This document shows positions 53,219 to 61,595 of a stretch of 64,000 bases of DNA, one piece after another. The translations under genes were made by a program, and so were the position numbers. The stretch spans positions 248,001-312,000 of the forward strand of contig CAKNFJ010000002.1 in assembly GCA_930633495.1 (NCBI GenBank), in the 5' to 3' direction. Position 1 is the first letter of the stretch; each line of letters opens with the position of its first letter. This DNA is from Hyphomicrobiales bacterium. Its GTDB lineage: Bacteria > Pseudomonadota > Alphaproteobacteria > Rhizobiales > Beijerinckiaceae. The notes below the pieces were generated by a model that worked only from the letters and a program-made list of their open reading frames with translations, did not search any database and was not told the origin of the DNA.

Positions 53219-53737
53219 ATGCAGACCACCTTGACAGCCCTGCGTTTCGAGCCCTGGAGCTTCGTCCCCAACAATCCTAAGCTACCCGCGCTGCTTTATG
53301 AGGGGGCGTTCAGTCCGGATGCTGCCGATTTGGCGACGCTCATGGAGAAACGGTTCTCTGAAAATGGTTGGCCGCCGCAATGGCGCGACGGGATCTACGA
53401 TTTCGATCACTATCACTCGCAGGGTCATGAGGTACTCGGCGTTGCGGCCGGACACGCGAAGCTCATGTTGGGTGGCGATACAGGCCGAGAAGTCGACGTG
53501 ACCGCCGGCAACGTTGTAGTCCTCCCGGCTGGAACGGGTCACCGCCGTCTAAGGCAATCCGATGATTTCCTTGTTGTCGGCGCATATCCACCCGGCCAGA
53601 CCGGCGACATCGTCCGTGAGGAACCCACGTCAGCGATGATCCAGAGGATCGCACTACTGAGCTTCCCGCCCCGGGATCCGGTCGTTGGCGACGACGGCCC
53701 AATGCTGCGGCTATGGGCGGATGCGAGCGTGCCGTGA
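53219..53737 (+). CDS. Cupin-domain protein
   Basis: 172 residues, ATG at 53219 after TAGGAG. Cupin motif 1 is HYHSQGHEVLGVAAGHAKLM, with its His residues and Glu, and motif 2 lies in AGNVVVLPAGTGHRRL. The set fits the YjlB-type single-domain cupins of unknown function. Metal binding is likely through the three His and one Glu. It stands alone on the plus strand. Confidence 0.82.
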   Translation: MQTTLTALRFEPWSFVPNNPKLPALLYEGAFSPDAADLATLMEKRFSENGWPPQWRDGIYDFDHYHSQGHEVLGVAAGHAKLMLGGDTGREVDVTAGNVVVLPAGTGHRRLRQSDDFLVVGAYPPGQTGDIVREEPTSAMIQRIALLSFPPRDPVVGDDGPMLRLWADASVP

Positions 53738-53816
53738 TTTCGCGAGCGCGATCATAAAGCTCATCGAAAGCTGGACGTCGGCCTCGGTGTTGCCGTTGCC
53801 GCTGGCTCTCGCCCAG

Positions 53817-54044
53817 CTAACGATGAGCCCCTTTTTCCGAAAGTGCGGTGATCCCGTCGTCACTGAGCTGCCGACCAGCGACTGTGATGACTTCGACCCG
53901 GCCGGCGTTGAGATCGCCACGGATCGCTGAAAGGGCCGCAGCCAGGTCAGGATATTCCATTTGGTAAGTCGCCATGATCTCACCGCCGCGCTTCACATCC
54001 TGACGCAACACGACGACGACCTCTCTATCCTCGATGTCGTTCAT
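53817..54044 (-). CDS. Small unknown protein, 75 residues
   Basis: ATG at 54044 overlaps the upstream gene end (ATGA). MATYQMEYPDLAAALSAIRG and VEVITVAGRQLSDDGITAL suggest a compact alpha/beta domain. No family recognised. Co-translated with 54041..54283. Confidence 0.55.
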   Translation of the reverse strand: MNDIEDREVVVVLRQDVKRGGEIMATYQMEYPDLAAALSAIRGDLNAGRVEVITVAGRQLSDDGITALSEKGAHR

Positions 54045-54283
54045 TCGTCCTCGCAGCGCGTGAGCATTTTCCCAGATGGCAGCGCGAAGTAGCACTCATC
54101 CTCATAGTGCACGGGGGTGCCATCTTCGAGCGTGTAGGACGTGAGCGAGAGACCGGGCCATTCGCGCCAAACGATAACCTTGTAACGCTTGCCGTCTTTG
54201 TCGCGGCAATGCTCCGTATGGAGTGCGCGCCGTACTTGCGTCGGTCGCTTGTTCGGGCCGGCAGATTTCCAGATCGCGACCAA
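54041..54283 (-). CDS. Small unknown protein, up to 80 residues
   Basis: The start is TTG at 54283, without a clear ribosome site, so the N-terminus is uncertain. The C-terminal half (KRYKVIVWREWPGLSLTSY and HYEDECYFALPSGKML) is beta-rich and clearly coding. It overlaps the next gene by 4 bp. Confidence 0.5.
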   Translation of the reverse strand: MVAIWKSAGPNKRPTQVRRALHTEHCRDKDGKRYKVIVWREWPGLSLTSYTLEDGTPVHYEDECYFALPSGKMLTRCEDE

Positions 54284-54361
54284 GGTCTTTCACCCAAGCG
54301 TTTCGCCGGTAAACGAGCGGCGCATCCGCTGGTTCCGAGTTCATCCGAGGCGTGGAGCACG

Positions 54362-54664
54362 TCACTTCGATGGCGGCCGTGGCGCCTGTAGATCCGTCGG
54401 GGTTTTCGGGGCGTCCCTTGGATCGATCTGCCCGGATTGCAGCTCGCGTTGTGTCTGAGCGTGGTTCAAATTGAAGCCGACGAATATCGCCACGATAACG
54501 AACGCGAAAATGGCCACGACACCAGCGGCGACCTTCTTAACCTTATCCGGTGGTGGCGGCTCAACAGACACGGGTTCACTCTGCCCCGGTCCCGCTAGGG
54601 ACATCATCCCTTGTTCGTCGAGTGCTCCGGCTGGCTGCGGTCTCAACTGGAAGCGACTGCTCAT
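54362..54664 (-). CDS. Single-pass membrane protein, 100 residues
   Basis: ATG at 54664. A Pro-rich N-terminus is followed by one membrane helix (VAAGVVAIFAFVIVAIFVG, about residues 47-68) and a polar tail. Its start lies inside the upstream gene 54576..54779 in another frame, so the two overlap. Function unknown. Confidence 0.5.
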   Translation of the reverse strand: MSSRFQLRPQPAGALDEQGMMSLAGPGQSEPVSVEPPPPDKVKKVAAGVVAIFAFVIVAIFVGFNLNHAQTQRELQSGQIDPRDAPKTPTDLQAPRPPSK

Positions 54665-54779
54665 AGAGCTCGACCGCGGCATTGATCGCGTTGAGCTCTC
54701 GCTCTTGATCGCCACCCTTTGCGAATCCTGCGAGATAGATCGCGCGATCCAGGGCGGCGTTCACTGACGAACGATTCAA
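54576..54779 (-). CDS. Small unknown protein, 67 residues
   Basis: TTG at 54779 with a strong AGGAGG site five bases ahead. Helical and charged (ALDRAIYLAGFAKGGDQERE). The C-terminal 25 residues overlap the following gene and are basic and less protein-like, so the end is uncertain. Confidence 0.45.
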   Translation of the reverse strand: MNRSSVNAALDRAIYLAGFAKGGDQERELNAINAAVELYEQSLPVETAASRSTRRTRDDVPSGTGAE

Positions 54780-54852
54780 ACGTTCCTCCTGACCTTGCTT
54801 TACCGCCGCTTTGTCTGAGACGCATCGCGTTCGCAGCCCTCGTACTAGGCGA

Positions 54853-55098
54853 TCAACGCGCTATGTAGTGGACGACGATCCAAGCAAGCCCGGCCAATAA
54901 GAGGCCTCCGACCAGCACCGCCAGCACCGGGCGCCCCAGAAATCCCTGACGACCTTCAACCGGCGTTTCCACCGCCGGATCGGCGGTCGTGTGCCTGTCT
55001 GGGTGCATCGGTGCGACAACCCCGCCGCCCGGGCCTTCCGTCTGCCTGTCGGCTCGTGCGTTGGTCTCGCGAATATCCGGATCCTGGCTGTTGGTCAT
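54853..55098 (-). CDS. Tail-anchored small membrane protein, 81 residues
   Basis: ATG at 55098. An acidic, polar N-terminal 55 residues are followed by a C-terminal membrane helix (PVLAVLVGGLLLAGLAWIVV). Not recognised. Its promoter region is shared with the divergent cold-shock gene. Confidence 0.5.
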   Translation of the reverse strand: MTNSQDPDIRETNARADRQTEGPGGGVVAPMHPDRHTTADPAVETPVEGRQGFLGRPVLAVLVGGLLLAGLAWIVVHYIAR

Positions 55099-55220
55099 CG
55101 ACCAGCTCCATTGTGTGCTGCTAGGGAGACTGCGCCGAGATTTAGAAGTTCCTGCGCTATTCGATACCTTGCCGAGAAACTGACCTTGGCTCATGCTGGC
55201 CGTCCACTTTGGAGACTAAT

Positions 55221-55430
55221 ATGGCTAGCGGCACTGTGAAATGGTTCAACGAGACCAAGGGTTATGGCTTCATCACCCCTGATGGCGGCGGAAACGACGT
55301 GTTCGTTCACATCAGCGCAGTCGAGCGTGCCGGTCTACGTGGCCTGAACGAGGGCCAGAAGGTCTCTTACGAGCTCGTTGCCGACAAGAGGTCCGGCAAG
55401 CAGTCTGCGGATAACCTCAAAGCGGAATAG
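55221..55430 (+). CDS. cspA: Cold-shock domain protein
   Basis: 69 residues. [20 protein letters not shown], with RNP1 (KGYGFI) and RNP2 (VFVHI), is the complete CspA-type OB fold that binds single-stranded nucleic acid and melts RNA structure. ATG at 55221. A terminator hairpin follows at 55457. Confidence 0.93.
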   Translation: MASGTVKWFNETKGYGFITPDGGGNDVFVHISAVERAGLRGLNEGQKVSYELVADKRSGKQSADNLKAE

Positions 55431-55456
55431 CGATCGACGAGTTTGCCCATGCGCAC

Positions 55457-55492
55457 GCGTCCGCCGCCATTGAGTGGCGGGCGCTTTCCTTT
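55457..55492 (+). terminator. Intrinsic terminator after the cold-shock gene
   Basis: GCGTCCGCC and GGCGGGCGC form a nine-base stem (one G-T pair) followed by TTTCCTTT, 27 bp after the stop codon. Confidence 0.72.
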
Positions 55493-55860
55493 GCAAATGT
55501 CAGACCGCCGCTCGCTGATCAAGACCATCGAACGAAACGATGCGATTTCGCCCGAGACCTTCGGCTGCATAGAGCGCCTTACCGGCACGAGCATGTAAAC
55601 TGAGGGCGACGTCATCGCTTTCGGCCTGAGAGACGCTGCCGAGAACGTGCAGTTGAAATCCGGGCGGCCAAGAAGGGGTACGATCGTCGAACCATTGTGA
55701 GAAAGCACAACCCGCAGCCGTCTGACGGCAATCCGAACTCGCGCCTCCCTAAGCGGGAGTGCGTTAATGCGGCGTTTCCCATATCCAATGCAATTTATCG
55801 AAAGTTGGAAACTGCGCGTCCACCTCGGAATTTCTCTCCGACAAACGGAGGTATGACCCG
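55493..55860. other. Gap without a convincing gene
   Basis: About 370 bp after the cold-shock terminator. Open frames on both strands lack motif or ribosome site. I see nothing else in it. Confidence 0.35.
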
Positions 55861-55962
55861 ATGCGGTATCTCGTCTCCCTCGACTTCTGGCTCTGGATCG
55901 GCGTCTGGATGAGCCTCAGTCTAATGGCCGTCGCGATGCGGCCGCTCCATTGGATGAGCTGA
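55861..55962 (+). CDS. Very small membrane protein, 33 residues
   Basis: ATG at 55861 with GGAGG nine bases ahead. The whole product is hydrophobic and Trp-rich (FWLWIGVWMSLSLMAVAM), one membrane helix. A classic profile for an unannotated small protein; no function known. Confidence 0.4.
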   Translation: MRYLVSLDFWLWIGVWMSLSLMAVAMRPLHWMS

Positions 55963-56305
55963 CCGCGGCTCGAAAATCCCGTGGTCCAGCCGACGTCGAC
56001 CGCACGGGTCGATCTCGCCTTGGAGATGACCCAGCAGGAAAAGAAGAGAGAAGCTCAGTAGGCCTTCCCCGGCCGCTGCCGTTCCTCAGCGGACGAAGAT
56101 CGCAGCCCGTAGTCTTGCGGGAACCAAACCCGTACACTTGCGGGAACCAAAGCAGCGCTTATCTCGCTGTCCGCGCAGCGCTACATGCGCCTGCTTGCTC
56201 TCCGGTTGGATGCGTTGTCGCGGATGTACCGGCCGCAACCGACGGGAGGGCATAGCCAGTTTCCCGGCGATCGCCGGAACCGCCAAGTCCTGACAGAAGT
56301 CAGAG

Positions 56306-56338
56306 GCCCGCCGTTTCCCAAACGGCGGGCTTATTCTT
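56306..56338 (+). terminator. Terminator-like hairpin without an obvious gene
   Basis: GCCCGCCGTTT and AAACGGCGGGC form a perfect 11-bp stem with a three-base loop, followed by TTATTCTTT. The absence of a clear gene upstream suggests a remnant or a small RNA. Confidence 0.6.
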
Positions 56339-56441
56339 TGCGAAAGACGACGAGGATCGAAGTGTGACCCTTACTGGCTAGGCCAAAGCGAATTGCGATA
56401 GGCGCATAACAATGGCGCCCCTCAAGCAGTTTATAATTATT

Positions 56442-56460
56442 TTATGCAGAAAACGCATAA
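56442..56460. promoter_or_regulatory. TTATGC-N7-GCATAA dyad
   Basis: Perfect six-base arms in AT-rich DNA, about 115 bp upstream of the DUF1127 gene. The arms resemble the NrtR half-sites at 47.8 kb, but the spacing is different. Possible operator; role unknown. Confidence 0.3.
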
Positions 56461-56575
56461 CGGAGCTGTGACGAATCCCCTAATTGCGGCTGCGTGATGG
56501 GATTAAATGCAACGCACAACGAATTCTTGCTGTAGGCACCGCTCCGGTCCGGAATAGCCGCTTAGGGAGACTACC

Positions 56576-56731
56576 ATGTTCGTCACAATGATCGCTGCCA
56601 AGATCCACGCCTTCATCCGCTACCGCGAGACCGTTCGCGAGCTGTCGCGTCTTTCCAACCGCGAACTCGCCGATCTCGGCGTCTCGCGCTCTGAGATCGA
56701 CTTCGTAGCGCGCTCGCACGCCGCGGCCTGA
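56576..56731 (+). CDS. DUF1127 (YjiS-like) small protein
   Basis: 51 residues, ATG at 56576 after AGGGAGA. RYRETVRELSRLSNRELADL followed by GVSRSEIDFVAR is the conserved DUF1127 motif of Hyphomicrobiales. These short Arg-rich proteins have been linked to RNA binding and to phosphate and carbon control. A terminator follows. Confidence 0.88.
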   Translation: MFVTMIAAKIHAFIRYRETVRELSRLSNRELADLGVSRSEIDFVARSHAAA

Positions 56732-57225
56732 AGATATAGTAGAACCACCGCGTCATCCGGCGCAGCGCCTCCCAGATAGTTTCTCCCGAAGCTCGTGATC
56801 CCTCCCCCTTGAGCTTCGGTCGAGGAGCGAATGCCCGCCTCCCGGCGGGCATTTTGCGTTCGTAACGCACGCCTTGCCTGCTGACCCGACCGCTCCTGCA
56901 TTTGGCGCGGTCACCGCAGCCCCAATGAGGGTGGTCTCTACGCACCAGGCTGCCGGAAGCGATTAACAGCCCTAGCTTGCAGGAGCGCGCCGCAGTGCAC
57001 GGGCACCGCCCTGCAGAGGATGCAATCGTAAGTTGAGAAACTCGAATTGCCTTACATAATCTCTGCCTCTGTCGGGACAGGCGAGCAAGTCAAACAATCT
57101 CGTGTGACTTGCGTGCTGGCGGCGTACGGTCCCTGAAGGAAAGAATGTTGCGAGAACCTCTATGAAAATCGATTTGCTTTTCGGCAAAGCCCTCAAAAGG
57201 GTGAATTTGGATGTTCACATGTATG
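56732..57225. other. Gap between the DUF1127 gene and the insertion sequence
   Basis: About 490 bp. Apart from the terminator at 56830, I see no gene or motif. Confidence 0.35.
56830..56857 (+). terminator. Intrinsic terminator after DUF1127
   Basis: AATGCCCGCC and GGCGGGCATT form a 10-bp stem with a four-base loop, followed by TTG. It lies about 100 bp after the stop codon. Confidence 0.65.
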
Positions 57226-59013
57226 GGGTCTGCCTCACTTTGTGTGGTTAATAGATCGTTAGCAGGCACTTCGCTATTGGCGTGCATGAGAACAAAATCA
57301 AAATGGTCGCCCGGTCCGGGCATCAAGGTCCAAAGCATCGCAACCAACGGCGACGGTGACTGGGTTGTGTCGGCTTGCGGACCATCCTCGGGCATTTGTC
57401 CAGATTGCAGGAAACAGAGCGCACGTCGGCACGGCTGGTCGTACCGCAGTCTTCAGGACCTGCCGATCCAAGGCAATGAAGTGACGGTAAGGCTTCGGTT
57501 GAGCCGCTGGCGTTGCAGTTATCGGCAGTGCGGGCGGCAAACATTCTCGGACCCGATCCCGGATATTGCCTCGCCCTACGCCCGCAGGACAAAGAGGGTC
57601 GCCAACATAGTCGGCCTTCTGGGGCACGGCACAGGCGGACGCCCGGGAGAGCGCTTGATGAACCAGCTCGGGATGCCGGTCAGCGACGACACCATCCTTC
57701 GGCACTTGAAGCGCATGGCTTTACAGATCGACGACGAGCCCCCCGCTCGGATCATCGGTATCGATGACTGGAGTTGGAGGAAATCGTGGCGCTACGGCAC
57801 GATCATCGTTGATCTCGAGCGCCGAAAGGTCATGGACATTCTCGAGGACCGGAGCGTGGCGAGCGTTGCACAATGGTTGAAGCGGCATCCCTCCATTGAG
57901 GTGGTCAGTCGAGATCGATGCGGGCTATACGCGCAGGCTGCTCGTGAAGGTGCCCCGCAAGCGTCTCAGGTGGCTGACCGCTTTCATCTCTTCCAGAACC
58001 TGCGTCTTGCGATCGAGGAACAGATGAGCCTCTCCGGCCGAGCTACAGGCAGGGCACTGCTGCCAGACGAGGACATCGAGACTGATCATGACGATCGAGC
58101 TTTGCATGAGGAGGCGCCCGGAATGCGGTTGCGCAATCAGCTTCGACGGACACATAGGCAGTCCCGGAAGGAGGTGTTCGAGACGGTGCACGCCTTGAGC
58201 AAAGAAGGCCTGACCTGCTCGGAGATTGCGCGTCGCACTGGATATGGCCGCCGCAGCATCGCGAAATGGCTGACGTTTGAAACGCCACCCGACCGACGCA
58301 GGGGAGCGTTGCAGCCGACATCTCCCCTGTATTTCGAAGCCTTTCTCACCCAATGTTGGAAGGACGGCAACCGCCGTGGGCGGCATCTGTTTCATGACAT
58401 CAAGCATCGCGGGTACACCGGCAGCTTTTCCAATCTTGAACGCCTCCTGGCAACCTGGCGCCGCGCCGAGAGACCGGAATCGGATAAGGATAAGGATAAG
58501 GATAAGGATGATGCGGCGCCGGCTCGGGTTGGCGTCGTCGACAGTACATACGATAATGCGCCTGTGCGTGATCCGCACACTGGCCACTGGATCTCGCCGG
58601 TTGTCGCCGCTGCTCTCTGCATCAAGCCGCGCGGCGCGCTGACCGTCAATCAAGAGCGGAAAGTGGACGCCCTCAAGCAGGGATCAGATACCTTTGCGAC
58701 TTTGCGCAGCTTATCCATGCGGTTTCGCGGAATATTTCATAGCCGAAATTCGGCAAGGCTCGAAGATTGGATTGATGATGCCATTCATTCTGGCCTGGTT
58801 TTCCTGGCCCGTTTTGCCCGCGTCCTTCGCCGCGATATCGACGCCGTCTGTAACGCCATCGACCTGCCTTGGAGCAATGGTCAAGCGGAAGGTCAGATCA
58901 ACCGACTGAAGACGATCAAGCGCGCTATGTATGGCCGAGCGGGTGCAGAGCTTCTCAGAGCGCGGATGATGCCCATCCAATTGTCCGATCTCCACACAAA
59001 GTGAGGCAGACCC
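57226..59013 (+). mobile_element. ISL3-family insertion sequence
   Basis: 1788 bp bounded by perfect 22-bp inverted repeats beginning GGGTCTGCCTCACTTTGTGT. It carries one intact transposase gene. The eight bases outside each end (CATGTATG and AGATAAAG) do not match, so no target duplication is visible. Either the element is old or recombination with another copy has replaced one flank. Confidence 0.9.
57286..59004 (+). CDS. tnpA: ISL3-family transposase
   Basis: About 572 residues from ATG at 57286 (MRTKSKWSPGPG). N-terminal zinc ribbon (CPDCRKQSARRHG, then CSYRQCGRQTFSD), DDE catalytic core with GIDDWSWRKSWRYGTIIVDL (first Asp) and VVSRDRCGLYAQAAREGAPQ (second Asp), and LPWSNGQAEGQINRLKTIKR with the Glu. 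An internal helix-turn-helix (LTCSEIARRTGYGRRSIAKW) sits at about residue 330. A GATAAG microsatellite (four copies, about 58484-58508) encodes a Lys-Asp run in the linker. It appears intact. Confidence 0.92.
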   Translation: MRTKSKWSPGPGIKVQSIATNGDGDWVVSACGPSSGICPDCRKQSARRHGWSYRSLQDLPIQGNEVTVRLRLSRWRCSYRQCGRQTFSDPIPDIASPYARRTKRVANIVGLLGHGTGGRPGERLMNQLGMPVSDDTILRHLKRMALQIDDEPPARIIGIDDWSWRKSWRYGTIIVDLERRKVMDILEDRSVASVAQWLKRHPSIEVVSRDRCGLYAQAAREGAPQASQVADRFHLFQNLRLAIEEQMSLSGRATGRALLPDEDIETDHDDRALHEEAPGMRLRNQLRRTHRQSRKEVFETVHALSKEGLTCSEIARRTGYGRRSIAKWLTFETPPDRRRGALQPTSPLYFEAFLTQCWKDGNRRGRHLFHDIKHRGYTGSFSNLERLLATWRRAERPESDKDKDKDKDDAAPARVGVVDSTYDNAPVRDPHTGHWISPVVAAALCIKPRGALTVNQERKVDALKQGSDTFATLRSLSMRFRGIFHSRNSARLEDWIDDAIHSGLVFLARFARVLRRDIDAVCNAIDLPWSNGQAEGQINRLKTIKRAMYGRAGAELLRARMMPIQLSDLHTK

Positions 59014-59114
59014 AGATAAAGTGCTGGTCATCAAAGACGGGATGATTCCGTGACAGGACGGGCAATTCAATCCTTACCACCTGCCCGTCCACGGATCTCT
59101 CGTAGCGTCACTCG

Positions 59115-59741
59115 TCAGGGAGTTGGGCCACCCATCTTGGAGGAAAATAGGCGGCGGAGCACTGAGCCAAGCCAACGAGAAGGCTTCACGCGGAAGATTG
59201 CTGCCGCCACTCTAAGAGGGGACGCCGCTTCAACGACGGAATGCGAAATCAGCTCCCTCAGGATCCGGAGCTCCTGCGAGAGAGTTTCTCCAGACAGCGT
59301 GAGGTTGAGTAGAAAATCTCTTTCCCGAAGCTGAGCGGTCGCTCCCTCCAAATCGGTCGCCAGCATGTACCAGCGGCCTGAAATGCCGAAGAAGCCGCTT
59401 GAGGCTGTTAAGTGTGGTGCGCCAGAGAGGATTTTCGTGATGAGGCAGCGGGCGCGCTCAGAATTTTTTTGAATCCCTTCGCGCGACAAAGTCTGAAGCG
59501 AAGGAAGGTCGTCCGAATTGCGCTTGAGGTTCGTCGCGGAACCAGCCGCCCGCTCTGTGACGAACTCGACGATGAGGTACAATTCCCCGCAGGCATCTAA
59601 CGCGCCCTTCAAGGCAGCGCGCCTTTCCTCGTTGATGCCCTTTCGTGACGCTAGGAAACTTGTGACCAGCGCCGATACAACCCCGGCAATTGCGCTAGTT
59701 AACGCGGTCAAACCGATTTGAGACAGGGTGATCTCCGGCAC
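59115..59741 (-). CDS. Membrane-anchored protein of unknown function
   Basis: 208 residues. One membrane segment at residues about 9-31 (GLTALTSAIAGVVSALVTSF), then a cytosolic helical domain. Not recognised. It is the first gene to the right of the insertion sequence; an AAGGATTG octamer in its orientation lies downstream at 59068-59075. Confidence 0.6.
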   Translation of the reverse strand: MPEITLSQIGLTALTSAIAGVVSALVTSFLASRKGINEERRAALKGALDACGELYLIVEFVTERAAGSATNLKRNSDDLPSLQTLSREGIQKNSERARCLITKILSGAPHLTASSGFFGISGRWYMLATDLEGATAQLRERDFLLNLTLSGETLSQELRILRELISHSVVEAASPLRVAAAIFRVKPSRWLGSVLRRLFSSKMGGPTP

Positions 59742-59850
59742 GATTATTCCTTCATCCTATCCGTCATACGACTCGACGCTGACCCGATGCTCAGTGATTT
59801 TCGAGGTCGTTGCTAGGAAGCAATCACCGAGGCCGATATCGACGAGTGGG

Positions 59851-60477
59851 TTAGGGCGTCGGACCGCCAGTTCGGGTTTCGAGCTCCTCACGGAACTTCG
59901 TCTTCGCGGCTTCGAGCTCGGAGGCCGAGCCGGTGTAATCGTCGCCGGCGAGTACGTCGTCGATATCATCCGGGAACTCCTGGACATCGAGATCGCCGAT
60001 CGCGACCGTCACGGATCCGCTCACGGCTGCGACCGTTGCGATGCCGTCGGAGACCTCGATCAGAACCTCGGGGCGCGTCTCCTTCTGCAGGTCGCGCGTC
60101 GCGGCAACGATCAGCGAGAGAACGCGCAGGTCGGGATTCTTGCCGAGGGAGGTCGCCTTCACGATCTCAGCGCTGAGCTCTGAAAGGCGTTCTGCGGCCG
60201 GGCGTGGCTCGATCGACGCAGGTTCGATGAAGTCCTCGCGCATATGCATGTGGAGATCGTTGTCAAAGAGGACACTGGTGCTGTAGCCGGGCGGGAAGAC
60301 ATGCGTGACCACACCAATTGCACCCGCGGCGAGGATGGCCTCTGCATTTTCGACTACGCCGTCTGCCGTCCACGAGCGCCCCGCTGTTCGATTACGGTTG
60401 TCGTTTCGAATTCGAGCGAAGCTTTCGGCGGTGATCACGACCTGGTCACCGATCTCATAGCGAATGGGGTCACGCAT
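59851..60477 (-). CDS. Unknown acidic protein, 208 residues
   Basis: ATG at 60477 with AAGGAGA ahead. N-terminal beta-rich segment (RYEIGDQVVITAESFARIRN), then acidic helices; the C-terminus is Glu/Asp-rich. No signal peptide and no family recognised. Confidence 0.6.
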   Translation of the reverse strand: MRDPIRYEIGDQVVITAESFARIRNDNRNRTAGRSWTADGVVENAEAILAAGAIGVVTHVFPPGYSTSVLFDNDLHMHMREDFIEPASIEPRPAAERLSELSAEIVKATSLGKNPDLRVLSLIVAATRDLQKETRPEVLIEVSDGIATVAAVSGSVTVAIGDLDVQEFPDDIDDVLAGDDYTGSASELEAAKTKFREELETRTGGPTP

Positions 60478-60633
60478 TGGGCAGTCTCCTTCAGGCATCA
60501 CCCTGGCTGGCAGATTCGAAAGGCACAAAACCGCATGGCGAAAAAGCGTGGACGGGGGTTTGCCGGCATGGCGTGACTTTCATCGCGGTTCGCTAAGACA
60601 GGGTATCGAAGCTTCCCAGCAGGGGTGCCTGTC

Positions 60634-60855
60634 ATGAACACCAAGACGAAGACGATCGCCAACGAAGCCCGCGAGCTCGCTCAGCCGGCCGCCTGGCTCC
60701 TCGGTTTCGCGCAGCGCCTGTCGGCGATCTCGCCCGAGTTCGTCGGGGACGCTCCCGCTCGCTTGCTCGACTTCGCCGAGTTCTCGGCCGGTGCTCAGCA
60801 GGCCCGGCCGGCGCCGCTCGGCCGCTTCCAGATCATCCAGGGCGGTCGGGTCTAA
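60634..60855 (+). CDS. Small unknown protein, 73 residues
   Basis: ATG at 60634 (GTG-type start at 60625 possible). Mostly helical, ending RFQIIQGGRV. It overlaps the convergent gene by 4 bp. No family recognised. Confidence 0.5.
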   Translation: MNTKTKTIANEARELAQPAAWLLGFAQRLSAISPEFVGDAPARLLDFAEFSAGAQQARPAPLGRFQIIQGGRV

Positions 60856-61283
60856 GGTTCCTCGCGGATCGCCTCTATATACGCCGCCGGGTCCTCTGCG
60901 ATCGCGACACAGGCTGCGCTGACTTCGCGCGCCACACGCGGTGCTCCCGGCATAATCGAAGAGGCTCCCATTGGGAGCATCGCCAGCGCCATAGCCCCCG
61001 CCATCGTGTTTAGTGGCACATTGGTCGCCTTGGCGATGCTGGGGAGCGCTTTTGACACCCTCGCCATCCGCTCTTCCGCTCTCTTCCGCAGAGACAGATC
61101 CTGCTGAGTATAGGCTTCGTGAGCGAGTTCGCCGACGCAGCGGGCGGCGCGCGCGGCGGGATGGTTCGAGTTGACGAAGTCGCGAGTTTTCGGATCCAGA
61201 GCTGCCGAAAAGTCAGGAGCCTGCGCGGCGCCTTGAGAGGCTCCGATGGCAACCATTGCAGCGGTGAGGATCGCACGTAACAC
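60852..61283 (-). CDS. Exported protein, 143 residues
   Basis: ATG start; signal peptide MLRAILTAAMVAIGASQGAA. The mature part is helical with two cysteines and a Gly/Met/Ala-rich hydrophobic stretch near residues 92-112. Unknown function, similar in style to the exported proteins at the left edge. Confidence 0.6.
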   Translation of the reverse strand: MLRAILTAAMVAIGASQGAAQAPDFSAALDPKTRDFVNSNHPAARAARCVGELAHEAYTQQDLSLRKRAEERMARVSKALPSIAKATNVPLNTMAGAMALAMLPMGASSIMPGAPRVAREVSAACVAIAEDPAAYIEAIREEP

Positions 61284-61595
61284 GACGCTATTCTGACTCG
61301 CGGAACGCTAACAAACAATCGCAGGCCGGCGTTCTTGCCGGAGAGGGTGAATAGGTCGAATTCGCGTGGTGGTCATCAGCTCACGATTGGGAACCTGAGG
61401 CGTCTGGTCTGCCTCGCCACGAGGGTCAGAGCCATTAACCCGCGTGGACGCGTTAACTGATCCTTCCTGAAGCCAGTCGGTGGGCCGGATTGAGACCGAG
61501 ATCTTGGTGGATCGCGGACGCCCGACGTTTGCATCTGCGAATGGTGCGACCTAGACCGGTCGAGCTGCATTCCGCAGCGAGTTAGTGGTCGAGCC
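61284..61595. other. Gap upstream of serS
   Basis: 312 bp without a convincing gene. No T-box or other leader structure for the synthetase gene was recognised. I see nothing further. Confidence 0.4.

Larger units (their letters stand above)
55963..56575. other. Gap with an isolated terminator and a dyad
   Basis: About 610 bp without a recognisable gene. It contains the terminator-like hairpin at 56306 and the TTATGC dyad at 56442, both described separately. Confidence 0.35.
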
